64,000 nt of DNA from Micromonospora zingiberis (GCF_004331455.1 NZ_SJJR01000006.1:248001-312000), one strand, 5' to 3'; numbered from the stretch's first letter, positions 24,601 through 33,911 are shown. The notes: generated by a model not told the origin, from the letters alone. Numbers and translations are program-made.

Positions 24601-26511
24601 TCAGGGCGGGGGTGGGCCGGGCAGGCGCGGCCGGAACGGGCGTAGGAGCCGGCGCAGCAGGGCACGCAGCACGCCACGGCCGGGCCGGGCGGGTACCCGG
24701 GCCAGTGTGCGCGCCAGGGCCAGGCTGTCCGGATCGAGATCCGGGGTGGCGAGCGCCAGATGGGCCAGCGAGACGGCCATGGAGACCCGGCCGGCCTGCG
24801 CCGCCTCGGCCACCGCCGTCAGTCGTTCGGCGACCACCCGGGCCACGTCGGGCCGCACCGCCGGATCCACCCAGGCGGCCGTCACCAGGGCGAACAGGGC
24901 CGCCTCGGTGACCTCCGCCGCCTGGGCCAGTTCCACCAGCACCCGGCGTCGGGTCGAGGAGGCCCAGGGCTCGTCGGTGCGGTGGTGCAGCAGGCCGAGG
25001 CAGGTCCAGACCCGCACGCAACGGACCCATAGCGCGGGATCCTGGCCGGACAGCACCCGACCCAGTGCGGTCTGCGGGGTCTCGGGCGGGTGGGCCAGCA
25101 GGCCCAGCAGGTCGGTCAGGTCGAGGGTGGCCAGCGCGACCGCCGTGTCGTACGCCGCCGGCGGGTGCGGCCAGGCCGGATGGGCCAACTCGCGCAGCCG
25201 GCGGGCCGCTTCCGCCGAGGGGGGCGACGGGACCCGACGTGCCGCCGATCGCACCGGATCGGCCCCGCCGGCCGGCGACGACTCCGGCCGGGCCACCGAA
25301 CCGTTCGACGGCGAGGCGACGTCCGACTCGGCCGGCGGCGAGACGATCGCCGGGTCGGTCGGCGGCGAGACGAGCGCCGGGTCGGTCGGCGGCGAGACGA
25401 GCGCCCGGTCTGTCGGCCGCGAGGCGACGCCGGAGTCGGTCGATGGCGAGGTGGTGGACGGGTCAGTCGGCGGCGAGGCGATGCCGGAGTTGGCCGACGG
25501 CGGGGCGAGCGCCGGGTCGGCGGTCGGCGGTGGGGTCAACTGTCCCAACCACGGACGGCCACGGCAGCACTCGGCCAGATCGGCGTGCTCGTGCGAGTCG
25601 TCCGGATTGTCGCGGATGAAGTCGGCTAGCGCGACCAGGTGACGTACCTCGCCGTCACGCTGGAAACGCAGCCGGTGCGCGGTGTGTACCGCGCAGTCGA
25701 AGGACGGGTTACGGACCAGTGCCTGCTCGATCCAGCCCAGCGCCTCCTCCAGCCGGCCGTGGTCGGCCAGCGTGCCGGCGATGTCGGCGTACACCGCCAG
25801 GTCGTCCGGGTCGTGGTCGACGGCGCGGCGGAGCGCGGCGAGCCCTTCCCGGGTCCGGCCGGCGCTGCGCAGCGCGTACCCGAGCCAGACCTCGCCCATC
25901 TTCGACGGCGCCGCGCGTACGCCCCGGGTGGCCCAGCGGACCGCGAGCGGCACCTCGCCCACCCGCCGGGCCAGCGCGGACGCCGTGCCCAGCAGCAGGG
26001 CGTGCTCGGGGTGGACGGTGACCGCGTTGTGGGCCAGCGTCAGGTACGGCGCCAGGGCAGCCCGGTCGGCCGGCGGCACCGGGTCGGGGGCGGCGGCGCA
26101 GACCTGCATCAGCACCCGCGCCGCCTGGTCCGGGCCGATCCGTTCGGCCAGGTCGGGCGAGGTCACCCAGGGCACCCCGGCCCAGTTCGTACCGGGTGCG
26201 TGCGCGCTGGCGGCGACCAGCAGGTCGAGACCTTCGGCCGGGCGGCCGGCCGCGGCCAGCAGGTGCGCTCGGGCGACCACCGCCCCGACGAAGGTGTGGT
26301 GTTGCAGCGGAAAGAGATCCAACCCGCCGGAACCACTGGCCGTGGCCAACCGGGCGAGCGTCTCGTGCACCTCGGGCATGGTCGGAGCGCGGGCCAGCGC
26401 GCCCGCGAGATGGCCGGCCGCGTGCGTGAGGTCACCGGCGTCCAGGGCTGTTCGGGCCCGGGCCAGTTCCTCCGTCACCGGCAACGCCCGATCGTCCGTT
26501 CCCTCGGCCAC
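24601..26511 (-). CDS. Tetratricopeptide-repeat protein with internal 9-residue repeats
   Basis: The 636-residue cytosolic protein has TPR-like helical pairs in the first 310 residues (for example ALDAGDLTHAAGHLAGALAR and ALRRAVDHDPDDLAVYADIA). A low-complexity linker of tandem SPPTDPALV-type repeats follows (about residues 330-402). The C-terminal part is Ala/Leu-rich and helical and ends in basic and Pro residues. GAGAGGACGAC before GTG 26511 is the ribosome binding site. Function unknown; TPR proteins usually act as binding scaffolds. Confidence 0.78.
   Translation of the reverse strand: MAEGTDDRALPVTEELARARTALDAGDLTHAAGHLAGALARAPTMPEVHETLARLATASGSGGLDLFPLQHHTFVGAVVARAHLLAAAGRPAEGLDLLVAASAHAPGTNWAGVPWVTSPDLAERIGPDQAARVLMQVCAAAPDPVPPADRAALAPYLTLAHNAVTVHPEHALLLGTASALARRVGEVPLAVRWATRGVRAAPSKMGEVWLGYALRSAGRTREGLAALRRAVDHDPDDLAVYADIAGTLADHGRLEEALGWIEQALVRNPSFDCAVHTAHRLRFQRDGEVRHLVALADFIRDNPDDSHEHADLAECCRGRPWLGQLTPPPTADPALAPPSANSGIASPPTDPSTTSPSTDSGVASRPTDRALVSPPTDPALVSPPTDPAIVSPPAESDVASPSNGSVARPESSPAGGADPVRSAARRVPSPPSAEAARRLRELAHPAWPHPPAAYDTAVALATLDLTDLLGLLAHPPETPQTALGRVLSGQDPALWVRCVRVWTCLGLLHHRTDEPWASSTRRRVLVELAQAAEVTEAALFALVTAAWVDPAVRPDVARVVAERLTAVAEAAQAGRVSMAVSLAHLALATPDLDPDSLALARTLARVPARPGRGVLRALLRRLLRPFRPRLPGPPPP
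25307..25522 (-). repeat. Eight tandem 27-bp repeats inside the TPR gene
   Basis: Eight in-frame units start at 25307, 25334, 25361, 25388, 25415, 25442, 25469 and 25496. The second and third differ by one base. Each encodes nine residues of the type SPPTDPALV. Confidence 0.85.
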
Positions 26512-26683
26512 GTCGTCCTCTCACTGGTCGGTACCGGATGGCGGTGAGGCCGGGTCAGCGTAGGTGACGGCATCTAGTTTTGGTGATCAGCTGCGCGATA
26601 GTGCTCGTTCAATTGCCTGAATGGATCGAAAGGTGCAAGACTGAGCAGGAAACGCGCGGATATCGCGCAGGGGAGGAGCTTTC

Positions 26684-27736
26684 GTGACGCGCCCAGGAAG
26701 CGGCATGGCCGCCGACATCGACGAGCAGCCAACGGGTTACGAGCGACTGCTCGACGCCGAGTACGCCGCGCCGATCGCCCGCGTCGCGGCGGCCATCGCC
26801 GAGCGTCGGCCACGGCACGTGGTGTTCACCGCGCGGGGCACCTCCGACCACGCCGCGCTCTACGCGGCGTACCTCGCCGAGATCCGTCTCGGCCTGCCGG
26901 CCGGTCTCGCCTCACCGAGCGCGATCACCCTCTTCGGCGCCCGGCCGGACCTGTCCGACGCCCTGGTCGTCGGGGTCAGCCAGAGCGGTGGCTCGCCGGA
27001 CCTGACCGAGGTGCTGCGGGTCGCCCGCGACGCCGGGGCGCTCACCCTCGCGGTGACCAACGCACCGGACTCGCCGCTGGCGGCGGCCGCCGAACTCGGC
27101 ATCGACATCGCGGCCGGACACGAGCGGGCGGTGGCGGCCACCAAGACGTACACCGCCGAACTGCTCGCCCTGCTGCTGCTGGTCGAGGGGATCCGAGCCG
27201 GCGACGGGGTGTTGCCCGAGGCGGAACGCCGGGCCCTGGCCGACCTGCCCGAGCTGGCCGCCCGTACGTTGGCCGACCCCACCCCGACCCAGCTCGCACC
27301 GCGCTACCGGTTCGCCGGCCAACTGGTCACCACCGGCCGGGGGTACGCGTACCCGACCGCGCGGGAGGCGGCACTGAAGTTGATGGAGACCTCCTACCTG
27401 CCGGCACTGGCCTTCTCCGGGGCCGACCTGCTGCACGGCCCGCTGGCCATGACCGATCCGGACGTGCCGGTGCTGGCGGTGGTCGGCTCGGGCCCCGGCG
27501 GTCGGGCGATGGGCGAGGTGCTGCCCCGGCTGGGCGAGCGGCGGGCCGACGTGGTCGTGGTCGGCTCCGCCGAGATCGCGGGGGCCACCCGGCTCGCGGT
27601 ACCCGACGTCGAGGAGCGGTACGCCCCGCTGCTGGACATCCTGCCGCTGCAACGGCTGGCGCTCGCGCTGGCCCTGGCCAGAGGTGAGGACCCGGACGCG
27701 CCACGAGGGTTGAAGAAGGTCACCGCGACGATGTGA
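26684..27736 (+). CDS. SIS-domain sugar-phosphate isomerase/deaminase-like protein
   Basis: The 350-residue protein has two SIS domains. The first has TARGTSDHAALYAAYLAEI and the phosphate-binding VGVSQSGGSPDL; the second has TTGRGYAYPTAREAALKLME. This resembles the isomerase half of GlmS without a glutaminase domain, so it may act on amino-sugar phosphates (AgaS or NagB-II type). GGGGAGGAG just upstream is the ribosome binding site of GTG 26684. There are no sugar-transport genes beside it. Confidence 0.82.
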   Translation: MTRPGSGMAADIDEQPTGYERLLDAEYAAPIARVAAAIAERRPRHVVFTARGTSDHAALYAAYLAEIRLGLPAGLASPSAITLFGARPDLSDALVVGVSQSGGSPDLTEVLRVARDAGALTLAVTNAPDSPLAAAAELGIDIAAGHERAVAATKTYTAELLALLLLVEGIRAGDGVLPEAERRALADLPELAARTLADPTPTQLAPRYRFAGQLVTTGRGYAYPTAREAALKLMETSYLPALAFSGADLLHGPLAMTDPDVPVLAVVGSGPGGRAMGEVLPRLGERRADVVVVGSAEIAGATRLAVPDVEERYAPLLDILPLQRLALALALARGEDPDAPRGLKKVTATM

Positions 27737-27761
27737 CCGCCCGCGTGGCACCCTGGTCGGC

Positions 27762-29324
27762 GTGTCCACGCTGCGCGACCTCGCCGAGGAGCACACCCGT
27801 CTCCGCCCGGCCGACATCGACCACCTGCACCGCATCGCCGGTGACTGGCAACTGCTGTCCGACCTCTCCTTCGCCGACCTGCTGCTCTGGGTGCCGGTGG
27901 ACGGCGAGGGCAGCTTCCTCTGCGTCGCCCAGGTGCGCCCGACGACGGCGCCCACCGCCTACCAGGACGACCAGGTGGGGCGGATCGTCGGCGGCCCGGA
28001 GGTGGCGCATCTGGAGATCGCGTACGGGCAGGGGCGGATCTGGCGGGAGGGTGACCCGGTCTGGTACGGCGACGTGCCCGCCCGGCACGAGGCGATCCCG
28101 GTCCGGCTGCGGGCCGCCGACGGCGAGTCCGGCGAGGTGATCGCCGTGGTGGGCCGGGACACCAACCTGTCCACCGCGCGCACCCCCAGCCAGCTGGAGC
28201 TGAATTACCTGACCACGGCCGACGACCTGGCCCAGATGATCGCCGACGGCACCTTCCCGCCGCCCCGGCATCCGGGCGAGACCACCTCGGCGCCCCGGGT
28301 CGGTGACGGCCTGGTCCGGCTGGACGCCGGTGGCAAGGTCACCTACGCCAGCCCGAACGCGCAGTCGGCGTACCGGCGGCTGGGTTACGCCTCGCACCTG
28401 GTGGGCGAGGATCTCGCGGCGCTGCACCGCCGACTGGCCAACGATCCGTTGGAGGGCACGGAAGCCGCCAACGGCATCCTCGCCGCCCTGCGCGGCGAGG
28501 CGCCGCCCCGGCGGGAGATCGACGCCCGCGGCGCGACCATGCTCACCCGGGCCCTGCCGCTGATGCCCGCCGGAGTGCCGATCGGCGCGCTGGTCCTGGT
28601 CCGCGACATCACCGAGGTACGCCGCCGCGACCGCGCTCTGATCACCAAGGACGCCACCATCCGGGAGATCCATCACCGGGTGAAGAACAATCTGCAGACC
28701 GTCGCGGCCCTGCTGCGGCTACAGGCCCGCCGGGTCGCCATGCCCGAGGCGCGGGTCGCCCTGGAGGAATCCGTCCGCCGGGTGGCGTCGATCGCCCTGG
28801 TGCACGAGACGCTCTCCATGTCCAGCGATGAGGCGGTCGAGTTCGACGGGATCGTCGACCGGGTGGCCAGCGCGGCGACCGAGGTGGCGGCGACCGAGGT
28901 GCCGGTCGGCATGCGGCGTACGGGAAGCTTCGGCGTACTGCCCGCCGAGATCGCCACGTCGCTGGTGATGGTGCTCAACGAGTTGCTGCTCAACGCCGTC
29001 GAACACGGCTTCCCGCCGACCGGTGAGGCCGACGAGGGCGTGCCGGAGCCGGCTCCCGCCCCGCCCCAGCCGGCGGCGGGGGAGCAGCCGCCACAGGTCG
29101 TGGTCTCCGCGCACCGGTTGCGCAAGACGTTGCATGTCACGGTCGCCGACAACGGTCGAGGACTACCGGACGGATTCGACGCCGACGGCGGTGCCAAGCT
29201 CGGGTTGCAGATCGTCCGAGCGCTGGTCACCGGCGAACTGCGCGGCAGCATCGAGCTGCGCAACGGCGCCGAGGGGGGCACCGAAGCCGTCCTCACCGTC
29301 CCGCTGGCCCGCCCCGCGTCCTGA
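27762..29324 (+). CDS. pdtaS: PdtaS-like sensor histidine kinase (HisKA_2/HWE type)
   Basis: The 520-residue soluble kinase has an N-terminal GAF-like sensor (residues 1-150), a PAS domain (about 180-295) and a HisKA_2 domain with EIHHRVKNNLQTVAALLRLQ (His near 304). The C-terminal ATPase has LNELLLNAVEHG (N-box) and DNGRGLPDGF (G1 box). This is the layout of M. tuberculosis PdtaS (Rv3220c), whose partner PdtaR is an RNA-binding ANTAR regulator. PdtaR is not in this window. In mycobacteria the gene sits next to whiB1 and TB7.3; here the same genes are present but further apart. Confidence 0.88.
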   Translation: MSTLRDLAEEHTRLRPADIDHLHRIAGDWQLLSDLSFADLLLWVPVDGEGSFLCVAQVRPTTAPTAYQDDQVGRIVGGPEVAHLEIAYGQGRIWREGDPVWYGDVPARHEAIPVRLRAADGESGEVIAVVGRDTNLSTARTPSQLELNYLTTADDLAQMIADGTFPPPRHPGETTSAPRVGDGLVRLDAGGKVTYASPNAQSAYRRLGYASHLVGEDLAALHRRLANDPLEGTEAANGILAALRGEAPPRREIDARGATMLTRALPLMPAGVPIGALVLVRDITEVRRRDRALITKDATIREIHHRVKNNLQTVAALLRLQARRVAMPEARVALEESVRRVASIALVHETLSMSSDEAVEFDGIVDRVASAATEVAATEVPVGMRRTGSFGVLPAEIATSLVMVLNELLLNAVEHGFPPTGEADEGVPEPAPAPPQPAAGEQPPQVVVSAHRLRKTLHVTVADNGRGLPDGFDADGGAKLGLQIVRALVTGELRGSIELRNGAEGGTEAVLTVPLARPAS

Positions 29325-29327
29325 GCG

Positions 29328-30857
29328 TCACCGGGTGAGCAGGGCGATGGTCAGGCCGGGGCGGGGCCAGGTGCGGGCGACGGTGTAGCGGGTGCGCAGG
29401 GCGTCTCCCTTGGGGCCGGGGACGGCGCCCAGCGGGTCGGGTTGACGGCCGGCCACCACCAGCCAGACCCGCTCCGCGTCGGCCAGGCACTCCGCCGGGC
29501 GGTCGCACTCGGTGGCCCACAGGTCGCCCCGGCGGTTCTGCTCCTCGGCCAGCAGCGCGTCGCGGGGTGCCTGCCCGCGCAGGTGGTAGCGCAGGCCCAG
29601 GTCGAGGAAGAGCCAGCTGTCGCGGGGGGAGTAGACCACCGCGTCGCCGGGGCGCTGGCCGGCCGCGATGAGCTGAGCCGCGCCCTGGTAGTCGACGGTG
29701 GCGGTGCGTGGCCATTCGTGCGTACGACGCAGCGCGACCTGGTCCGGCAGCCCGAGCAGTCCGGCCAGGCTCACCACGACGAGCGCCACCGCGAGGCGGG
29801 CCGAGGCCAGCGCGGCGCCGGCCAGCAGGCAACCGAAGGGCAGCACGAAGACCAGGTAGCGGGGAACCCACAGCGGGACGACCAGTCCGGCGGCGAACAG
29901 CAGCAGCACCGGCAGCAGCACGCAGGCCACCGGGAGCGCCGCGCGTCGGCCGAGCCACCCGGCGCCGAGTGTCGCCAGCGCCACCAGCAGGCCGCCCACC
30001 GCCGCGCTCTGGGTCAGGCCGCCCGGAAGTGCGGCCAGGTCGCCGAGCCGGACGAGGTCCACCCAGTCCAGCTGGCGGGAGCGCTGCTGCCGGGCGCGCA
30101 GGGCCAGCGGCGTCAGCACCAGCGCCACCGGCACCAGGGCGAGCAGGAAACACCACAGCGGGGCGCGCCGGCTGGGGCTGCGGCCCGCCGACGAGTAGCG
30201 GGATGCGGCGTCGGCCGGGGGAGTACGTCGACCGCCCTGGCCGAGCACCACGACGGCGTGCGCGGCGAGCAGGGTCAGCGCGATCAGATGGGTCAGCCCG
30301 AGCGCGGCCGTGGCGAGGGCGTACGCCGCCCACCGAACCCAGCCGGGCCGGCGTAGGGCGTCGACCAGCAGCAGGGTGCTCAACACGGCGAGCGCGGTGG
30401 CCAGGGCGTACGGCCGAGCCTCCTGGCCGTACCGGGAGGTGGCGGGTAGCACCGCGAACAGCAGCCCGGCGAGGACGCCGACGCGGGCGTCCCACAGCCG
30501 TTGGCCGAGTACGGCGATCAGTCCGGCGGCGGCCGTCATCGCCAGCGCGGACGGCAGTCGCAGCGCGGCCACCGAGTCGCCGGCGACCGTCAGCCAGGCG
30601 TGCATGAGCAGGTAGTAGGGCCCGGTGGCGGCGTCGATGGTGCCGGCGAGCCGGAGCAGGCCGCCCGCCGGGCGGGCGGCGGCGCTCCAGGTGGCCAGCT
30701 CGTCCCGCCAGGGCTGTGCGGCGTCCAGCCCGACCAGCGTGACGATCAGGGTGAGGCCGGCCGGCGCCAGCCACACCGGTACGGCGCGCAGCCCGACTCC
30801 GCTGAGCCGAACGCCCACTCCGGCGGCCGGGACCGACCTACCGGACAAATCCCCCAT
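29328..30857 (-). CDS. GT-C family membrane glycosyltransferase (GT39/mannosyltransferase-like)
   Basis: The 509-residue polytopic protein has about ten hydrophobic helices and an acidic first-loop motif, AAQPWRDELATW, where GT-C enzymes keep a catalytic Asp or Glu. RYGQEARPYAL in a later loop is also typical of GT39-like proteins. The C-terminal 130 residues are soluble. It probably transfers a sugar from a polyprenyl donor outside the membrane. It is convergent with pdtaS (three bases apart) and divergent from the nirA leader. Confidence 0.83.
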   Translation of the reverse strand: MGDLSGRSVPAAGVGVRLSGVGLRAVPVWLAPAGLTLIVTLVGLDAAQPWRDELATWSAAARPAGGLLRLAGTIDAATGPYYLLMHAWLTVAGDSVAALRLPSALAMTAAAGLIAVLGQRLWDARVGVLAGLLFAVLPATSRYGQEARPYALATALAVLSTLLLVDALRRPGWVRWAAYALATAALGLTHLIALTLLAAHAVVVLGQGGRRTPPADAASRYSSAGRSPSRRAPLWCFLLALVPVALVLTPLALRARQQRSRQLDWVDLVRLGDLAALPGGLTQSAAVGGLLVALATLGAGWLGRRAALPVACVLLPVLLLFAAGLVVPLWVPRYLVFVLPFGCLLAGAALASARLAVALVVVSLAGLLGLPDQVALRRTHEWPRTATVDYQGAAQLIAAGQRPGDAVVYSPRDSWLFLDLGLRYHLRGQAPRDALLAEEQNRRGDLWATECDRPAECLADAERVWLVVAGRQPDPLGAVPGPKGDALRTRYTVARTWPRPGLTIALLTR

Positions 30858-30961
30858 GACGCGAGCCTGCCACACGGCCGGCCCGTCGGTGGCGGCAGCG
30901 GCCGCCCGTGATGTGGGATCCCGCACCTGCTCATTGGCTGGCCCATGGGAGGTGTGGCAGC

Positions 30962-31057
30962 ATGGCGGTCATGACTGCCGCTGTGGTCCGCCGCTTCGTG
31001 GCTCGCCGCCACGTCGATTACGGCCGCGTGCGCAGCGCCATCTGTCCGGCCCACTGA
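30962..31057 (+). CDS. Leader peptide of the nirA sulfur operon
   Basis: A 31-residue open frame (28 if started at ATG 30971) containing VRRFVARRHVDYGRVRSAIC and ending CPAH. It resembles the short actinobacterial leader peptides with an RRHVD-x-x-R core and a late Cys found before sulfur genes. GGGAGGTG at 30947-30954 is a good ribosome binding site. It lies 135 bases upstream of nirA, and the RNA between them can form competing stems. A role in Cys-dependent attenuation is inferred. Confidence 0.7.
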   Translation: MAVMTAAVVRRFVARRHVDYGRVRSAICPAH

Positions 31058-31075
31058 CGACGCCCGACCATTCTG

Positions 31076-31183
31076 CCTCGGGTACGCAGCGCGCCGGCCG
31101 CCCAAGACACCGTTGTCCACGGCCCCACCGGGAGCCGGTCGTCACGTCCGCGTACCCACCCGAGGCACCGCAGACAACGGAGG
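31076..31183 (+). promoter_or_regulatory. Possible attenuator with competing RNA stems before nirA
   Basis: CCTCGGGTACGC (31076-31087) can pair with GCGTACCC...CGAGG (31150-31165, three-base bulge). Alternatively CCGTTGTC (31110-31117) can pair with GACAACGG (31173-31180), which takes up the first two bases of the nirA ribosome binding site GGAGG (31179-31183). The two pairings cross each other, so they should exclude each other. Confidence 0.45.
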
Positions 31184-31191
31184 ACGCCGCG

Positions 31192-32904
31192 ATGGCGGTC
31201 AGCGACATTCCGGCCCGCACCGGGGACCCCTCGGCGCGCCCCGCACGGGCCCCGCGCCGCGCCCGGGGCGAGGGCCAGTGGGCGCTCGGGCACCGCGAGC
31301 CGCTCAACCCCAACGAGCGGATCAAGAAGGACGACAACCCGCTGAACGTGCGGGACCGGATCGAGAACATCTACGCCCACCGTGGCTTCGCCTCGATCGA
31401 CCCGCAGGATCTGCGTGGCCGGTTCCGCTGGTGGGGCCTCTACACCCAGCGCAAGGCGGGAATCGACGGCGGGCGTACCGCCGTGCTCGAACCGCACGAG
31501 CTGGAAGACGAGTACTTCATGCTGCGGGTACGCGTCGACGGCGGGCAGCTCGACCTGGCCCAGTTGCGGACCATCGCCGAGATCTCCCGTGAGTTCGCCC
31601 GGGACACCGCCGACATCACCGACCGGCAGAACATCCAGTACCACTGGATCCGGGTGGAGGACATGCCGGAGATCTGGCGGCGGCTGGAGTCGGTCGGCCT
31701 GCAGACCACCGAGGCGTGTGGCGACTGCCCCCGCATCGTGCTCGGCAGCCCGGTCGCCGGGGTGGCCGAGGCCGAGCGGATCGACCCGACCTCGGCGATC
31801 GACGAGATCGTCCGGCGGTACGTCGGCGACAAGCAGTACTCCAACCTGCCCCGCAAGTTCAAGTCGTCGATCTCCTGGCTGGTGGACACCCCGTACGAGG
31901 CCAACGACATCGCCTTCCTCGGCGTCGACCACCCCGAATACGGCCCCGGCTTCGACGTGTGGGTCGGTGGCGGGCTGTCCACCAACCCGATGCTGGCCCA
32001 GCGGCTCGGCGTCTGGGTGCCGCTCGGGGAGGTGCCCGACGTCTGGGCCGGTGTGGTCGGCATCTTCCGCGACTACGGCTACCGACGCCTGCGCCACCGC
32101 GCCCGGCTGAAGTTCCTGGTCGCCGACTGGGGCGTGACGAAGTTCCGCGAGGTGCTGGAGAAGGAGTACCTGGGCCGGACGCTGCTCGACGGGCCCGCCC
32201 CGGAGCTGCCGGACAAGCCGATCGACCACATCGGCGTGCACGCCCAGCGGGACGGCCGCAACTACGTCGGTGCCGCCCCGGTGGTCGGGCGGGTCTCCGG
32301 TAGCCAGCTCGCCCAACTTGCCGACGTGGTCGAGGCGCACGGCAGCGGCCGGGTGCGGCTCACGCCGTACCAGAAGCTGCTGGTGCTCGACGTGCCGCCG
32401 GAGCGGACCGAGTCACTGGTCGCGGGCCTGCGCGAGATCGGCCTCGAAGCCCGTCCGTCGGCCTGGCGGCGCGGCACCATGGCCTGCACCGGCATCGAGT
32501 ACTGCAAGCTGGCCATCGTCGAGACCAAGGCGCGTGGCGAGGACCTGGTGGCCCGGCTGGAGCAGCGGCTACGCGACTTCGACACGGACATCTCCATCCA
32601 CATCAACGGCTGCCCGAACGCCTGCGCCCGCACCCAGGTCGCCGACATCGGCCTCAAGGGGCAACTGGTGACCGGGCCGGACGGCCGTCAGGTGGAGGGC
32701 TTCCAGGTGCACCTCGGCGGCGGGCTGGGCATGGCCGAGGGCCAGACCGCCGGCTTCGGCCGCAAGCTACGCGGGCTCAAGACGACCGCCGAGGAACTTC
32801 CCGAGTACGTCGAGCGGCTGGCCCGGGGCTACCTGGCCGGCCGGACCGAGGGCGAGAGCTTCGCCAACTGGGTGATCAGGGCCGACGAGGAGCAACTGCG
32901 ATGA
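31192..32904 (+). CDS. nirA: Ferredoxin-dependent sulfite reductase (siroheme/4Fe-4S)
   Basis: The 570-residue enzyme reduces sulfite to sulfide in assimilation. The siroheme-linked 4Fe-4S ligands are seen as TMACTGIEYC (Cys432, Cys438) and NGCPNAC (Cys474, Cys478). Two ferredoxin-like half-domains are visible, with DRQNIQYHWIRVEDMPEIW in the first. The N-terminal 60 residues are basic and Pro-rich. ATG 31192 has GGAGG nine bases upstream. Neighbours (cysH, chelatase) fix the role as sulfite rather than nitrite reduction. Confidence 0.93.
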   Translation: MAVSDIPARTGDPSARPARAPRRARGEGQWALGHREPLNPNERIKKDDNPLNVRDRIENIYAHRGFASIDPQDLRGRFRWWGLYTQRKAGIDGGRTAVLEPHELEDEYFMLRVRVDGGQLDLAQLRTIAEISREFARDTADITDRQNIQYHWIRVEDMPEIWRRLESVGLQTTEACGDCPRIVLGSPVAGVAEAERIDPTSAIDEIVRRYVGDKQYSNLPRKFKSSISWLVDTPYEANDIAFLGVDHPEYGPGFDVWVGGGLSTNPMLAQRLGVWVPLGEVPDVWAGVVGIFRDYGYRRLRHRARLKFLVADWGVTKFREVLEKEYLGRTLLDGPAPELPDKPIDHIGVHAQRDGRNYVGAAPVVGRVSGSQLAQLADVVEAHGSGRVRLTPYQKLLVLDVPPERTESLVAGLREIGLEARPSAWRRGTMACTGIEYCKLAIVETKARGEDLVARLEQRLRDFDTDISIHINGCPNACARTQVADIGLKGQLVTGPDGRQVEGFQVHLGGGLGMAEGQTAGFGRKLRGLKTTAEELPEYVERLARGYLAGRTEGESFANWVIRADEEQLR

Positions 32905-32926
32905 CCGAGCGTAGCGAGGTGACGCG

Positions 32927-33085
32927 ATGAGTGAGACCCGTTCCGCGCCGCTGTACTGCCCGTACTGCGGTGAGGAGAACCTACGGCCGAGCGAGACCGG
33001 GCACGGCGCGTGGGAGTGCCACGCCTGTGCCCGGGTCTTCACGGTCCGCTTCACCGGCCTGCTGTCGCGGGGGGTGGCCCGATGA
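32927..33085 (+). CDS. Small zinc-ribbon protein of the sulfate assimilation operon
   Basis: A 52-residue protein with two CxxC-type knuckles, YCPYCGEEN and CHACARVF, which should bind one zinc. Its stop overlaps the cysH start (ATGA). Similar tiny proteins lie between sulfite reductase and cysH in other actinomycetes, as far as I recall; the function is unknown. Between nirA and this gene lies a nine-codon frame (32901-32930) that includes GAGCGTAGCGAG, a common intergenic motif. Confidence 0.75.
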   Translation: MSETRSAPLYCPYCGEENLRPSETGHGAWECHACARVFTVRFTGLLSRGVAR

Positions 33086-33846
33086 GCGCCCTGCTCTCCG
33101 CCGCCGGCCTCGGGCTGGTCGGCACCGGCCCGTCCGCTTCCGCCGACCCTACCCGGCGTGACTCGGCCCAACTGCGCGAGCTGGCCGAGCGGGCCGGCCG
33201 GGAGTTGGAGGGGGCGCCGGCACTGGAGATCGCCCGGTGGGCCGCGGAAACCTTCGGCGACCGGTTCTGCGTGACCAGCTCGATGGCCGACGCGGTGCTG
33301 GCTCACCTGGTCTCCCGGGTGGCGCCCGGGGTGGACGTGGTCTTCCTCGACACCGGGCTGCACTTTCCGGAGACTCTCGCGGTGCGGGACGAGGTGGCCC
33401 GGCGGTTGCCGGTCAACGTCCGGTCCATCCGGCCCCGGCTCACCGTCGGCCAGCAGGACGGCGAGTACGGGCCCCGGCTGTTCAACAAGTCGCCGGACGA
33501 GTGCTGCCAGCTGCGCAAGGTGGAGCCGCTGGAACGGGCCCTCGCCGGGTACGACGCCTGGGCGGCCGGGCTGCGGCGCGACGAGTCGCCGACCCGGGCC
33601 AACACCCCGGTCGTCACCTTCGACCCCCGCCGGGGCAAGGTCAAGGTCAACCCGATCGCGGCCTGGACCCAGGCGGACGTCGACGGCTACATCGCCCGGT
33701 GGAACGTGCCGGTCAACGAGTTGTTCCGGCGCGGCTACGGCTCCATCGGCTGCTGGCCCTGCACCCGACGGACCGGGGCCGGCGAGGACCCGCGCGCCGG
33801 ACGGTGGGCGATGTTCGAGAAGACCGAGTGCGGGCTGCACCTCTGA
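33082..33846 (+). CDS. cysH: Adenylylsulfate (APS) reductase
   Basis: The 254-residue enzyme reduces APS to sulfite. The cysteines of a 4Fe-4S cluster (ECC at Cys141-142 and GCWPC at Cys224 and 227) mark it as an APS reductase rather than the cluster-free PAPS reductase. The catalytic Cys is in the C-terminal TECGLHL. An ATP-pyrophosphatase-like fold precedes (VTSSMADAVL, DTGLHFPET). It feeds sulfite to NirA in the same operon. Confidence 0.93.
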   Translation: MSALLSAAGLGLVGTGPSASADPTRRDSAQLRELAERAGRELEGAPALEIARWAAETFGDRFCVTSSMADAVLAHLVSRVAPGVDVVFLDTGLHFPETLAVRDEVARRLPVNVRSIRPRLTVGQQDGEYGPRLFNKSPDECCQLRKVEPLERALAGYDAWAAGLRRDESPTRANTPVVTFDPRRGKVKVNPIAAWTQADVDGYIARWNVPVNELFRRGYGSIGCWPCTRRTGAGEDPRAGRWAMFEKTECGLHL

Positions 33847-33911
33847 CCGAACGGGCGGAGCCGCCCGGCGGCCTGGTCCGGCCCGGGGGGCACGGGCCGG
33901 GCGGGGATCCC

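Noticed and set aside
32901..32930. A nine-codon gene between nirA and the zinc-ribbon gene
   Set aside because: The sequence contains a common actinomycete intergenic motif (GAGCGTAGCGAG) and is too short to support as a gene.
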